DNA of 64,000 bases from Larkinella knui (GTDB taxonomy: Bacteria; Bacteroidota; Bacteroidia; Cytophagales; Spirosomataceae), in the NCBI RefSeq assembly GCF_003858645.1, contig NZ_RQJP01000005.1:620001-684000 (forward strand), read 5' to 3'. The notes under the pieces were generated by a model. It did not search any database. It was not told the origin of the DNA and saw only the letters and a list, made by a program, of their open reading frames with translations. The translations under genes were made by a program, and so were the position numbers. Each line of letters starts with the position of its first letter. The stretch's first letter is position 1. Shown here piece after piece: positions 50,246-59,661 of this stretch.

Positions 50246-52441
50246 ATGAAAATAAACGAAAAACTGGCGAATGTAATCGACCAGAGCAATTACATCAGCC
50301 GTGACCTGAGCTGGCTGAAATTCAACGCGCGGGTGCTCGACCAGGCCCGAACGCCGGAACGTCATCTGCTCGATCGCCTTAAATTTCTGGCTATAACGGC
50401 GTCTAACTTAGACGAATTTTTCACCATCCGTATCGGTAGTTTGTACAATTACCTCGACTACGGGAAGGAACGCGTCGATTATTCGGGCTTGCGGGAAATA
50501 CCGTTTCGTAAGGCACTCATGACCGCAGCCCAGCAGTTTAGCCGGGACCAACTGGCGGTTTTTGATGAATTGAAAGCGTCGTTTGGTGACATTGAGTTCC
50601 GGTTTGTGGGCCTCAATGACCTCACCGACGATGAACGGGTGAAGGCGGTCGACTATTTCGACCGTACGATTTATCCCATGCTGACGCCGATGGTCTACGA
50701 CTATACGCATACTTTCCCGGTCTTGCTGGCAAAGGTTCTAATTTTCAGCGTCGTAACCCAGGACCCAAGTCGCCCGGTAAAAGCAGGTGATGATGACGAA
50801 AACCAGCGGTTATCGTTCGTCCAGATTCCGGCCAATCTGCCCCGTTTCATGCCGTTTGAGCGTAAGGATGAGACGTGCTTTTTGCCAATCGAGGAGATTA
50901 TCCGTCAGGAAATCAAGAAGTTATACCGGAATGTAGAGATTGATTCGGTCAATCTGATGCGGATTACCCGAAACGGCGATTTTACGCTGGAAGAAAGTGA
51001 CGACATCGAAACCGACTTTATCGACGAAATCAAGCAGAAAATCAAAAACCGCCGGCTCGGGCGCGTGGTTCGCGTAGAAATTGAACCCAATGCGTCCGAA
51101 TGGATGGTTAACCTGCTGAAAAAAAAGTGGGAGATCGACGACTATAACCTGTTTGAAAATGGCGAGCTGATCGATTATACGAGCCTGTGGCAAGTTGTCC
51201 GGCATCCGGAATTTCGCGACGAACTGCCCACACCCCCGGCTCCCGTACCGGCTTTGGGAATGCGTCGGGAAAAAAATACGGACATTTTTGAACTGATGAA
51301 AGAGCGGGATATTCTGCTGCATCATCCGTATAATAACTTCGAGCCGGTGATGTCGTTGCTGGAACAGGCCGCCGAAGACCCCAATGTGCTCGCCATTAAG
51401 TTGACCATCTATCGGTTGGCCAAACGTTCGCGGGTAACGGAAGCCTTATTGAAAGCCGCCGAAAATGGCAAACACGTTTCCGTTTTATTTGAAGTCAAGG
51501 CGCGTTTTGACGAAGAAAATAACATTCGGGAAGCACAACGGCTGCAAAAAGCCGGGTGTTTCGTGATTTACGGGATCAGTAGCTATAAAACCCATACGAA
51601 ACTGTTGCTGGTTGTCCGGAGTGAAGGCTCTCGCGTGGTTCGTTACGCCCACCTGTCGAGTGGAAATTATAACGAAGAGACGTCAAAACTGTATACCGAT
51701 ATTGGCCTTTTGACCACCGATGAGGTTTATACGCACGATATTTCGGAGTTTTTCAACGTCATTACCGGCCACTCGTTGCCGAACGATTATCAATATTTAA
51801 TTACCGCTCCGCGCGACATGCGGAAGCAACTCGTCAAACTCATCCGAACCGAATCCGAAAATGCCCGAAACGGCTTGTCGAGCGGAATTTGCATCAAGAT
51901 CAATTCCCTGGAAGATCAGGAAGTCATCGATGAACTCTACAAGGCGTCTCAGGCGGGCGTTCCCATCCGGCTTATCGTACGCGGTATTTGCTGCCTGCGG
52001 CCCCACCGGCAGGGACTGAGTGAGAATATTACCGTGCGATCGATTGTTGGCGATTTTCTGGAACATACGCGGCTGTTTTATTTTCACAACAACGACGATC
52101 CGAAAATATACGGCGGCAGTGCCGATGTGATGGTGCGTAGTTTCGACCGGCGCATCGAATCCTTATTCCTGCTGGTGGATAAACGCGTTAAGCAGCAGGC
52201 TATTCATCTTCTGGATTACAACCTGCGCGATAATGTCAACGCCTACGAACTTCAGGAGGACGGTGTATACGTCAAATGCAGTGTAGATGAAGCAACGGGT
52301 GAACCGTTCAACATTCAGAAGAAATTCTTCGAAGTTACGCAGAAAGAAGTGATGCAGGCGAAACTATTCGTAAATGAAAAACCGGCTAAGCCGGAATCGC
52401 CGGAACCGGAAGTGCAACCGGAAGCCGAAGTTCATAAATAA
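50246..52441 (+). CDS. ppk1: polyphosphate kinase 1
   Basis: 731 residues from ATG at 50246, chosen because YISRDLSWLKFNARVL, the start of the PPK N-domain, lies 20 residues later. The frame is open to a TTG at 50078, and ATG codons at 50123 and 50156 would add 41 or 30 non-conserved residues. Phosphorylated histidine H469 in HLSSGNYNEE, second histidine in GDFLEHTRLFYF, and PLD-like C-terminal domains. Makes polyphosphate from ATP. The C-terminus is Glu/Pro-rich. Its stop codon lies in a long palindrome shared with the converging gene. Confidence 0.95.
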   Translation: MKINEKLANVIDQSNYISRDLSWLKFNARVLDQARTPERHLLDRLKFLAITASNLDEFFTIRIGSLYNYLDYGKERVDYSGLREIPFRKALMTAAQQFSRDQLAVFDELKASFGDIEFRFVGLNDLTDDERVKAVDYFDRTIYPMLTPMVYDYTHTFPVLLAKVLIFSVVTQDPSRPVKAGDDDENQRLSFVQIPANLPRFMPFERKDETCFLPIEEIIRQEIKKLYRNVEIDSVNLMRITRNGDFTLEESDDIETDFIDEIKQKIKNRRLGRVVRVEIEPNASEWMVNLLKKKWEIDDYNLFENGELIDYTSLWQVVRHPEFRDELPTPPAPVPALGMRREKNTDIFELMKERDILLHHPYNNFEPVMSLLEQAAEDPNVLAIKLTIYRLAKRSRVTEALLKAAENGKHVSVLFEVKARFDEENNIREAQRLQKAGCFVIYGISSYKTHTKLLLVVRSEGSRVVRYAHLSSGNYNEETSKLYTDIGLLTTDEVYTHDISEFFNVITGHSLPNDYQYLITAPRDMRKQLVKLIRTESENARNGLSSGICIKINSLEDQEVIDELYKASQAGVPIRLIVRGICCLRPHRQGLSENITVRSIVGDFLEHTRLFYFHNNDDPKIYGGSADVMVRSFDRRIESLFLLVDKRVKQQAIHLLDYNLRDNVNAYELQEDGVYVKCSVDEATGEPFNIQKKFFEVTQKEVMQAKLFVNEKPAKPESPEPEVQPEAEVHK

Positions 52442-52479
52442 CGAGAAAGCCGCCTTTAAAGGCGGCTTTCTCGTTATTT
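52436..52479. terminator. 44-bp perfect palindrome, shared bidirectional terminator
   Basis: 52436-52457 and 52458-52479 are perfect reverse complements over 22 bases with no loop bases left over. The ppk1 stop (52439-52441) is in the left arm and the stop of the converging lipoprotein gene (52474-52476, minus strand) in the right arm. A/T-rich ends act as T-runs both ways. Confidence 0.9.
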
Positions 52480-54072
52480 GCAAAACTCGGGTGATGCCAA
52501 GTCGAACTTCAGCGTGTTGTTATCCGGCACAAAACGGCTTCTTTCCAAAGGCCACGTTGCTCCTCCGTCGGTGCTGACCCGAATGTCATACGGCTTTTTG
52601 ACCTGCAATTTGTAGGAAATTGCTTTTACACTTTTTCGTTCTAAAGTGACCAGGTCGCGCCAGTTCCGCTTTCCTGATTCGCTGTATTGCAACCGAATCC
52701 TGGCCGGAAGCAGCGATTCATTCAAGGTCGTGGGCGGGGGGCACGCAAAATCGAAGCTCACATCGATGGGTGGCGGAGTCGGTAACTTTTGCAAATCCAG
52801 CGTCTGGGGTGTTCGGTTGCAGGTTTGCAGCGGTGCGGTTTCCAGCAAAGGCTGACCCGGATTTCCACTGCTGTAGGCATCATTGTAATTGTATACCTGA
52901 AAGCGGATTTCCTGATTCTGGAGCAGATGCGTCAGTGTGATGCGATCGCCGTTATTTAAAAACGTATAAAAAGAACGCAATTCCTGCCGGGTAGTCGCAT
53001 CCACAACTTTGCATAAATACTTGATATCGACCCGGTTGAGGTTACTACTAACTGCGAAAACCGGTCCTTCTTCACAAACCGCCTGCGTCCAGCCTGCGAC
53101 CCATATTCCCGTCTGTGAAAGCGTTACTTTGCATTCCAGTTGTCCCGTTGACGAATTTCGGGTTACAAGCGTCGGTTTTTCCTGTTGCCAATGGGTCCGA
53201 TCGTAGCGATACAACGGAATGGCGTCGCCCGGCTGGATAGGCCGACCCAGTGCCGGGTTACTGACTTCCGGATTCAGAGACATAACACAGGAAACCGGCT
53301 TTGAAATCTGTTGGACGACTTCAAATTGTTTAGTGTGGAGTTCCAGCGAAAATGCGCCCGCAATCTGACTGAGTTGCAATGAGCCCAGGCTTTCACCACC
53401 AGATCCCGTTACGGCCGACAGGACCGGACCATCGGGTAAATACTGGGCGGGCGAATTTCCGCGGTTTTCAACGTGCCACAAAGCCACTGTGATAGGTCCG
53501 TTCAGTTCGGCTCCATCGGCTCCCTTGAATTCAGAACCAGGCTCGAGCAAAACCGTTATGTTGTCCTTTTTTTGGTTAATGACCGGCGTCGAAACGGTTA
53601 AACCAGCGGCAAGAGGTGTCTGAATTTCAGTTACCTGCGTTGCCGACAGGTGGGCTGGCGGATCACTCATTTTGATCCAGGCTGGTGATACCGTATACCG
53701 CCCGGTATCGGCCAGTTGAATCCCTTGTATAATATCCAGATAACCGGCGGATTGGGCTGCTACAGAGAACGTGAGCGGATCGGACTTCGAATACGTGGCT
53801 TCGGGAGAGGCTGCCAGCAACAATACACCATCCTCGTTCACTTTGTAGCTGGTCGTATTGAGGGTCGTTACCACTTCGTCCGCATCGGGTCCGGTAACCA
53901 CCAGCTCAATCGTTTTGGGAATTGCTCCTTTCAGACTTTTGAAGCGTATTTCAACAATTCCTTTCTCAATCGGATCTTTAAAGCCAATCAGCACATCATC
54001 CACCGGATTCTGGCAAGCATTACTTGAAATCAGCACGATTGCTAGAGAAAATGCGAATAATGTCTTATTCAT
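52474..54072 (-). CDS. large hypothetical lipoprotein, beta-sandwich-rich
   Basis: 532 residues. Lipoprotein signal with ISSNAC20. The mature part looks like a string of beta-sandwich (carboxypeptidase-regulatory or Ig-like) domains: IEIRFKSLKGAIPKTIELVVTGPD (in parts), LADTGRYTVSPAWI, then a ZU5/GAIN-like region with AGAFSLELHTKQFEV and PGDAIPLYRYD, a middle segment VDIKYLCKVVDATTRQEL, and a C-terminal domain with VSFDFACPPP and RVSTDGGATW. Several cysteines near the end may pair. Not assigned to a named family; probably surface-exposed. Confidence 0.7.
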   Translation of the reverse strand: MNKTLFAFSLAIVLISSNACQNPVDDVLIGFKDPIEKGIVEIRFKSLKGAIPKTIELVVTGPDADEVVTTLNTTSYKVNEDGVLLLAASPEATYSKSDPLTFSVAAQSAGYLDIIQGIQLADTGRYTVSPAWIKMSDPPAHLSATQVTEIQTPLAAGLTVSTPVINQKKDNITVLLEPGSEFKGADGAELNGPITVALWHVENRGNSPAQYLPDGPVLSAVTGSGGESLGSLQLSQIAGAFSLELHTKQFEVVQQISKPVSCVMSLNPEVSNPALGRPIQPGDAIPLYRYDRTHWQQEKPTLVTRNSSTGQLECKVTLSQTGIWVAGWTQAVCEEGPVFAVSSNLNRVDIKYLCKVVDATTRQELRSFYTFLNNGDRITLTHLLQNQEIRFQVYNYNDAYSSGNPGQPLLETAPLQTCNRTPQTLDLQKLPTPPPIDVSFDFACPPPTTLNESLLPARIRLQYSESGKRNWRDLVTLERKSVKAISYKLQVKKPYDIRVSTDGGATWPLERSRFVPDNNTLKFDLASPEFCK

Positions 54073-54355
54073 ATGCGTCTATTAATTAGTTTGATTATCG
54101 ATTTCAAGCTACTGATAGACAGAGATACTGGTATAACTATATATGCAGAGTTATGTCTTATAATTAACAAAATAATGGGTAGCAAAGTCGGAAAGTAGTA
54201 AACCGATCAGCCGCAGTGCCAGAACTTTTTCGATCGGTAGAGAAAATACTGGAAGGTGAGAAAACCGTATAATTCTCATCCGGGACCGAGCATTCCTTCT
54301 TATCTTCACAAGTTTTTTGTAAACTACCGTACACTTCAACTAACCAGCGTATTGA

Positions 54356-55597
54356 ATGAGCCGTTTTACCGGACTGATCGGCATTGCCCTGATTCTGGGC
54401 ATCGCTTATGCCATGTCAAACAACCGCAAAGCAATTAATTACCGAACTGTTGGCGTTGGGCTGCTGCTTCAGTTTGGACTAGCGGTTTTTATTTTGAAAA
54501 CAGACATCGGTCAGCAGATTTTCCAGACGCTGGGTCAGTTTGTCGACCGGCTTTTGCAAAAGTCCGTTAAAGGGGCCGAATTTGTCTTTTCGCCACTGGT
54601 AAACCGGGCGTTGCTCAGTAAAGCATTCGGTCCGGAAAATGGCTTTATTTTCTTTTTCCAGGTCATTCCGACCATCATTTTCGTGGCCGTTCTGGTCAAT
54701 ATATTCTACCACCTGGGCATCATGCAGCGCGTTGTGGCGGTGTTGGCGCGGGTCATGAAATGGCTCATGGGCGTGAGCGGTGCCGAAGCTTTGTCGAACG
54801 TATCGAGTACGTTTGTCGGACAGGTGGAAGCGCAGATCATGATCAAGCCGTATCTGAAAACCATGACCAAATCCGAACTACTGGCATCGATGACGGGGAG
54901 TTTTGCCTGCATTGCCGGGGGCGTTCTGGCGGTTTATATTTCATTGGGTGTTCCGGCTCCGTATCTGCTGGCGGCCAGTCTGATGGCCGCGCCGGGGGCT
55001 TTGGTGATTAGCAAGATCGTTTTTCCGGAAACTGAAGTGTCTGAAACCGAGGGTATTGTTAAGCTGGAAATCAAAAAAAGCCACGCTAACCTGCTCGATG
55101 CCATTGCTTCCGGAGCGGCTGAAGGGCTGAAAGTGGGTTTCAACGTCATTGCCATGCTGATTGGCTTCATCGCCCTGATGGCGTTGGTCGATAGTATTTT
55201 GTTCCGAATTGGCTTCTATATTTTTGGTTTTCCGAACCTGAGCCTCAACTATGTTCTGGGCAATGTGTTCTCCGTTTTTGCCTGGGCAATGGGCGTACCG
55301 TCGAAGGATATTCAGGCAGCAGGGTCGTTGATGGGCACTAAAATGGTCGTCAATGAATTTGTCGCTTACCTGGATTTAGTGAAAATCAAAAGCACACTCG
55401 ATCCCAAAACCATCGCTATTACCAGTTTTGCCCTTTGCGGATTTGCCAATTTCTCGTCCATCGCCATTCAGGTAGGCGGTATTGGAGAACTGGCACCTTC
55501 ACGCCGGAGCGATCTGGCCAAATTGGGATTTAAAGCCCTGATCTGCGGGACGTTAGCCTCGTATATGTCGGCAACACTGGCGGGTTTGCTCCTCTAA
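54356..55597 (+). CDS. CNT-family nucleoside transporter (NupC type)
   Basis: 413 residues with about ten membrane helices. Signature segments FFFQVIPTIIFVAVLVNIFYHLG, GVSGAEALSNVSSTFVGQVEAQIMIKPYL (each read in parts) and GVPSKDIQAAGSLMGTKMVVNEFVAYLDL identify a concentrative nucleoside transporter. Imports nucleosides with H+ or Na+. Its upstream 283-base region shows no other gene. Divergent from the large lipoprotein gene. Confidence 0.92.
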   Translation: MSRFTGLIGIALILGIAYAMSNNRKAINYRTVGVGLLLQFGLAVFILKTDIGQQIFQTLGQFVDRLLQKSVKGAEFVFSPLVNRALLSKAFGPENGFIFFFQVIPTIIFVAVLVNIFYHLGIMQRVVAVLARVMKWLMGVSGAEALSNVSSTFVGQVEAQIMIKPYLKTMTKSELLASMTGSFACIAGGVLAVYISLGVPAPYLLAASLMAAPGALVISKIVFPETEVSETEGIVKLEIKKSHANLLDAIASGAAEGLKVGFNVIAMLIGFIALMALVDSILFRIGFYIFGFPNLSLNYVLGNVFSVFAWAMGVPSKDIQAAGSLMGTKMVVNEFVAYLDLVKIKSTLDPKTIAITSFALCGFANFSSIAIQVGGIGELAPSRRSDLAKLGFKALICGTLASYMSATLAGLLL

Positions 55598-55702
55598 AAT
55601 AAAAGCATTGCATTGTGGAAGGATGTGACTGAAAATCTATACTTTCAGCAAGATTTTTTTGTCCTATTCAATGGCTGAAATAGCCTTTTAAACGCTTCCA
55701 TC

Positions 55703-57376
55703 ATGCTTGCTACGAAACTGATTCCCCGTACGGCTTCGTCTCAGGAGCAACCGCTTCTGGTAAAAACGATCCTGGCGCAGTCGCTTAAATACGAACCCCA
55801 ACGCGAGATTATCTACCGAGATCTGTACCGGATGAACTACGTGGAATTCAACCAGCGCGTTCGGCGTCTGGCTAATGTATTGACTTCCGCAGGCGTTCAG
55901 CCGGGCGATACCGTAGCGGTTTTGGATTGGGATAGTCACCGGTATCTGGAATGCTTTTTTGCCGTTCCCTGCATGGGCGCGATTTTGCACACGATCAATG
56001 TGCGGTTATCGCCGACTCAGATTCTGTATTGCATGAACCACGCGGAGGACAAGGTCGTGGTGATTCACGAGGATTTTTTGCCGTTACTCGACGCCATCAA
56101 AAGCCAGTTGACGACCGTTGAAAAGATTATTCTGGTGAGTGATAAAGTGTATCAAAATCAGGAAGTTAGTGTTCCGGATGGTTTTGCCGGAGAATACGAA
56201 AATCTGTTAAAAACCGCATCCGACCACTACGATTTTCTGGATTTTGACGAAAACACCTGGGCCACCACCTTCTATACGACCGGCACAACGGGCAACCCCA
56301 AGGGCGTGTATTTTTCGCACCGGCAGTTGTTCATGCACACGATGGGACTGATGACTTATGTATGCGGGTATGAAGCCGTGCCCTTTCATTCCGCACTCGA
56401 TGTCTACATGCCCATTACGCCCCTTTTTCACGTCCACGCCTGGGGTTTTCCGCTCGTAGCGACCATGCTTTCGGCGCGACAGGTGTATCCCGGAAAATAC
56501 GAGCCGGAGATGCTGCTAACGTTATTGCTGCGTGAAAAAGTGACGTTTTCGCATTGCGTCCCGACTATTTTGGCCATGCTGGTCAACAGTCCGGTTGCGA
56601 AACAGGTGGATTTGAGTCGCTGGAAGGTGATCATCGGCGGGTCGGCCCTGACGAAAGGGTTGGCCAAAGCCGCCCTGGAACTGGGAATTCAGGTTTACGC
56701 GGGCTATGGTCTGTCAGAAACCGCCCCAATCCTGGCATTGACCTACCTGAATGATGCTGAACGCAGTTTACCCATCGACGAGCAGATTGAACTCCGGACA
56801 CGGGCCGGACGCATCGCACCTTTTGTCGATATCCAGTTGCAGGATGATGAGGGACGGCCGGTTCCGCACGACGGCCACGCGCTGGGTGAGCTGACGACGC
56901 GGGGCTCCTGGTTGACGCAGGGCTATTACAAGGAAACCGAGCGGGGTGAAGAGCTCTGGCGGAGCGGCTGGCTGCATACGGGTGACGTTGCCGCCATCAC
57001 ACCCGACCATTGGGTAATCATCGCCGACCGAACGAAAGACGTCATTAAAACCGGTGGTGAGTGGGTGTCGTCGCTGGCGATTGAAAATTTACTGTCACAG
57101 ATCGAAGGCGTAGCGGAATCGGCAGTGGTGGGTTTCCCGGATGAAAAGTGGGGGGAGCGCCCCCACGCGCTGATCGTGTTAAAACCGGATTATGCTGGAA
57201 AAGTAACGTCCGAAACCCTGAAAACCGCTTTGCAAATTCAGGTTTCGACCGGTGAAATCAATAAATGGTATATGCCGGACCGGATTGTTATTGTTAGTGA
57301 AATCCCAAAAACCAGTGTTGGTAAAATTGATAAGAAAAAAATCCGGTCCGAAATGAAAGAGCTGATTTTAACGTAG
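55703..57376 (+). CDS. long-chain fatty acid-CoA ligase-type AMP-binding enzyme
   Basis: 557 residues, ANL superfamily. P-loop YTTGTTGNPKGVYFSH, GYGLSETAP, LHTGDVAAITPDHWVIIADRTKDVIKTGGEWVSS (in parts) and the C-terminal catalytic lysine in KTSVGKIDKKKI. Activates a carboxylic acid to acyl-CoA; similar enzymes serve medium- to long-chain fatty acids. Substrate not fixed by sequence. A large inverted repeat begins eight bases after the stop. Confidence 0.9.
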   Translation: MLATKLIPRTASSQEQPLLVKTILAQSLKYEPQREIIYRDLYRMNYVEFNQRVRRLANVLTSAGVQPGDTVAVLDWDSHRYLECFFAVPCMGAILHTINVRLSPTQILYCMNHAEDKVVVIHEDFLPLLDAIKSQLTTVEKIILVSDKVYQNQEVSVPDGFAGEYENLLKTASDHYDFLDFDENTWATTFYTTGTTGNPKGVYFSHRQLFMHTMGLMTYVCGYEAVPFHSALDVYMPITPLFHVHAWGFPLVATMLSARQVYPGKYEPEMLLTLLLREKVTFSHCVPTILAMLVNSPVAKQVDLSRWKVIIGGSALTKGLAKAALELGIQVYAGYGLSETAPILALTYLNDAERSLPIDEQIELRTRAGRIAPFVDIQLQDDEGRPVPHDGHALGELTTRGSWLTQGYYKETERGEELWRSGWLHTGDVAAITPDHWVIIADRTKDVIKTGGEWVSSLAIENLLSQIEGVAESAVVGFPDEKWGERPHALIVLKPDYAGKVTSETLKTALQIQVSTGEINKWYMPDRIVIVSEIPKTSVGKIDKKKIRSEMKELILT

Positions 57377-57383
57377 GAAATAA

Positions 57384-57464
57384 GGAACGCGGATTGAACA
57401 GATCGCACGGATTTCCGCGGATAAAAATCCGTGCGATCTGTTCAATCCGTTCAATCCGCGTTCC
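57384..57464. repeat. AATCCGCG/AATCCGTG-type inverted repeat
   Basis: Stem arms 57390-57414 and 57425-57449 are perfect complements over 25 bases with a ten-base loop (CCGCGGATAA). Outward, left GGAACG (57384-57389) pairs with right CGTTCC (57459-57464) after a nine-base duplication of TTCAATCCG in the right arm. Between converging genes (acyl-CoA ligase and dihydrofolate-reductase-like). Words of the AATCCGYG kind are known to me from intergenic regions of many environmental bacteria; that recollection is unverified. Confidence 0.8.
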
Positions 57465-57487
57465 CATCCAAAAATTTAATACGTAGT

Positions 57488-58060
57488 TTATTTCCCGTCT
57501 TCCGGCTGGTAATGCAGTACAATAATCCCGCAGCTAAAAGGGGAGGCTTTCACCAATTTCAAATTTAACTTTTGTTCTACTTCTTGAAACAGACTCATGC
57601 CATTTCCAAGGACGACGGGATTTATAAAAAGATGATAGTCATCAATTAACCGGTGTTTAATTAAATCAGAAACAAAATCGCTTCCGCCGTAAGCAATCAA
57701 GTCACCACCGGGCTGGTTTTTTAATTGCATTACTTCTTCTACCAGATCCCCGGTTGCCAGTCGGGTATTCTCCCATTGGCTGGTCTGGAGCGTTCTCGAA
57801 AAAACGACTTTGGGTGTCGTGTTAAACTTGTGCGCCCCGGCGTCAGCGGTTTCGGGATCGGCCGCGCGCGCTGCCCAGGTCGGAATAAACCCTTCTGCCA
57901 GATTTCGGCCCAGCAAAATGCAGTCGACCGGGTCGGTTAACTGGATGACGTAGTTTTTTAGTTCATCGTCCCAATTCCACACCAGCCAATCCATTTCTCC
58001 GTTTGGCCCTCCCATAAAACTGTCCAGCGACACCTGCGTTTGTAATTTCAGTTTTCTCAT
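57488..58060 (-). CDS. dihydrofolate reductase-family protein (RibD C-terminal type)
   Basis: 190 residues from ATG at 58060 (MRKLKLQTQVSLDSFMGGPNGEMDW in parts), the usual beginning; ATG at 58078 and GTG at 58084 are earlier in-frame options. CILLGRNLAEGF, KVVFSRTLQ, GGDLIAYGGSDFVSDLIKHRLIDDYHLFINPVVLGNG (in parts) fit the RibD_C/YwjB group of single-domain NADPH reductases. Reaction unknown in most members. Common in Bacteroidota as isolated genes. Confidence 0.85.
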   Translation of the reverse strand: MRKLKLQTQVSLDSFMGGPNGEMDWLVWNWDDELKNYVIQLTDPVDCILLGRNLAEGFIPTWAARAADPETADAGAHKFNTTPKVVFSRTLQTSQWENTRLATGDLVEEVMQLKNQPGGDLIAYGGSDFVSDLIKHRLIDDYHLFINPVVLGNGMSLFQEVEQKLNLKLVKASPFSCGIIVLHYQPEDGK

Positions 58061-58178
58061 CTTTTTGTTGTTTAACATACGCACGGATCGCCCGTACGAT
58101 CCGCTTTACAGAACAAATATACAGGTGCAAGATCTATTTTTAGGGGGGTAAAAACGACAATTCAAGGGGGGATTCGGG

Positions 58179-58742
58179 CTATTTTCCGGCCTCATCAGAA
58201 ACCGATTCAGCTATTTTTAAAAGTTCATTCACCGTCTTCCAATTACGGGTTGTTGCGGTTACTTTGAGTTTATTTTCAAAAAAACTATTGCTCAATTTTG
58301 TCGTTCCGTAGCCACTTGGGCAATTCACATAAATTTCTTTTCCGGCGAGAATAAACCGGTCTTTGCCAAATTGCAAGTCCTTTATTTTGTCACTATTCAC
58401 GGCGCTGGGCACTTCTGATAAAAATGTAACGTGCAATTTATCGATCTCAATACCGGTCTCTTTTAAAAACGGGTTATGTGCAGCGATATGCGCCCATTCG
58501 GACTGGGATCGAACCAATACCGGTACCTGGAATGTGTATTTCTGAACAAGCTTCCGTTCAATTTCCCTGGCTTGTTGCTGATCGTCAACCGACGTATGAT
58601 TAAAAATAACATTACCACTTTGAATGTAGGTTTTGACATCGCGGCAATTCAACTCCTCAAACAAGCTTTTCAACTCATTCATAGCAATTCTTTTTTGTCC
58701 GCTCACGTTTATACCACGTAGAATCGCGATGTAGGTTTGCAT
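58179..58742 (-). CDS. DUF1697-family protein
   Basis: 187 residues from ATG at 58742 (MQTYIAILRGINVSGQKRIAM), the typical DUF1697 opening; an earlier in-frame start at 58781 adds 13 non-conserved residues. The motifs YIQSGNVIF, VLVRSQSEW and TTKLSNSFFENKLKVTATTRNWKTVNEL (in parts) are those of this family. Function unknown. It is upstream of the dihydrofolate-reductase-like gene on the same strand, 94 bases apart. Confidence 0.88.
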   Translation of the reverse strand: MQTYIAILRGINVSGQKRIAMNELKSLFEELNCRDVKTYIQSGNVIFNHTSVDDQQQAREIERKLVQKYTFQVPVLVRSQSEWAHIAAHNPFLKETGIEIDKLHVTFLSEVPSAVNSDKIKDLQFGKDRFILAGKEIYVNCPSGYGTTKLSNSFFENKLKVTATTRNWKTVNELLKIAESVSDEAGK

Positions 58743-59120
58743 ACAGTAGTCCCAATCAGAGGTAAATTTATAGGGAAGCAATCGGATCGTATTTTATGAA
58801 AAATAGACCGGCATTCAAAGCAAGGTTTTGAATTGCCGAACTCTTTTTGGTCTTGTGCGTTCTTTTTAAAACAACGATCGGGTAATCTTAAGGCCATCCG
58901 ATTCCGGCAAGCAGTCGCCAGTGGTGCCTCTGAACGCAAGCCTGTTGAAGCCGTAGCTGTCTGGAAAATACCTTCAGGTGTCTTTTTATTTCCGATTGTA
59001 AATTGTAATGATCGGGGAAAAAGAAGTAAATATTTGCAAATTTGGCCTATTTTAGTTGAAATAGTTGCATATTTCCGATATAAGTGCTTAATTTTGAACA
59101 CGTAAAGAATAGATCATCAA
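58743..59120. other. 378-base gap without a supported gene
   Basis: Open frames on both strands here (about 58709-59101 minus, 58833-59105 plus) look non-coding: no signal, no motifs, atypical composition. A short stem CTATTT/AAATAG at about 59048-59065 and A/T-rich sequence before 59121 suggest a promoter region for the small exported protein, but no consensus box was found. Confidence 0.4.
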
Positions 59121-59516
59121 ATGAGTAAACGGAGAAAAAGCTTCTTTCTGCACCGGTTATTCTGTTGGCTAATGGCGTTGCACATCATTAACATCAGTGT
59201 TGATGTGCCCGAACATTACTCCCCCAGAATGATTCACGGTGCGCAAAAGGAAGACTTGTCCGTTAATAAAATTGAAAGTATTGGTGAGTTGGTTCTGGAA
59301 CACTGGCTGGGTATTATCGATGCTGTTCCGGAGCAGGATGAATCCCGGGAAGAGCCCGATGTCGCCACCATTGAACATGACTATTTTTCTACTCCACTCT
59401 TCTCTTTCTCGTTAAAGCCGGTTTGCTGGCATCTGGTTTCCCGACCCCTTGGTCTGACGTTCATTCGCGTATTTTCTCACGTCCAGGAGATTACATCACC
59501 TCCACCTCAATCATAA
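59121..59516 (+). CDS. small exported protein upstream of an RND efflux operon, unknown function
   Basis: 131 residues. A basic N-terminus and one hydrophobic stretch (about 9-24, FFLHRLFCWLMALHIINIS) form a signal peptide or anchor. The remainder has SVDVPEHY, then an acidic ESIGELVLEHWLGIIDAVPEQDE segment, and a C-terminal hydrophobic-aromatic tail. Proteins with this VDVPEHY/ESI-ELV-E pattern are often next to RND or metal efflux genes in Bacteroidota, as here. No domain assignment. ATG at 59121; 146 bases to the adaptor gene. Confidence 0.65.
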   Translation: MSKRRKSFFLHRLFCWLMALHIINISVDVPEHYSPRMIHGAQKEDLSVNKIESIGELVLEHWLGIIDAVPEQDESREEPDVATIEHDYFSTPLFSFSLKPVCWHLVSRPLGLTFIRVFSHVQEITSPPPQS

Positions 59517-59589
59517 TGATTTCGGCCAACTTCGCCGGATAGTTTCTTGTAGCTGCGTACGACAAAACCCAGGTTTTCCTGCTAAAAAA

Positions 59590-59624
59590 AAGGACGGGCA
59601 TCCGCTTCGGATGAGCCATGTCCT
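59590..59624. other. bulged hairpin between the small protein and the RND adaptor
   Basis: AGGAC/GTCCT and CATCCG/CGGATG pair with small bulges around CTT. An A-run precedes it, so in the minus direction it would look like a terminator; on the plus strand there is no T-run. Role unknown. Confidence 0.4.
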
Positions 59625-59661
59625 GACTTACCTATACGCTTAACTCGAAAATAACATCATT

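Noticed and set aside
58833-59105. 90-codon plus-strand frame before the small exported protein
   Set aside because: Composition and sequence look random, no signal or motif, and an opposing frame overlaps it.
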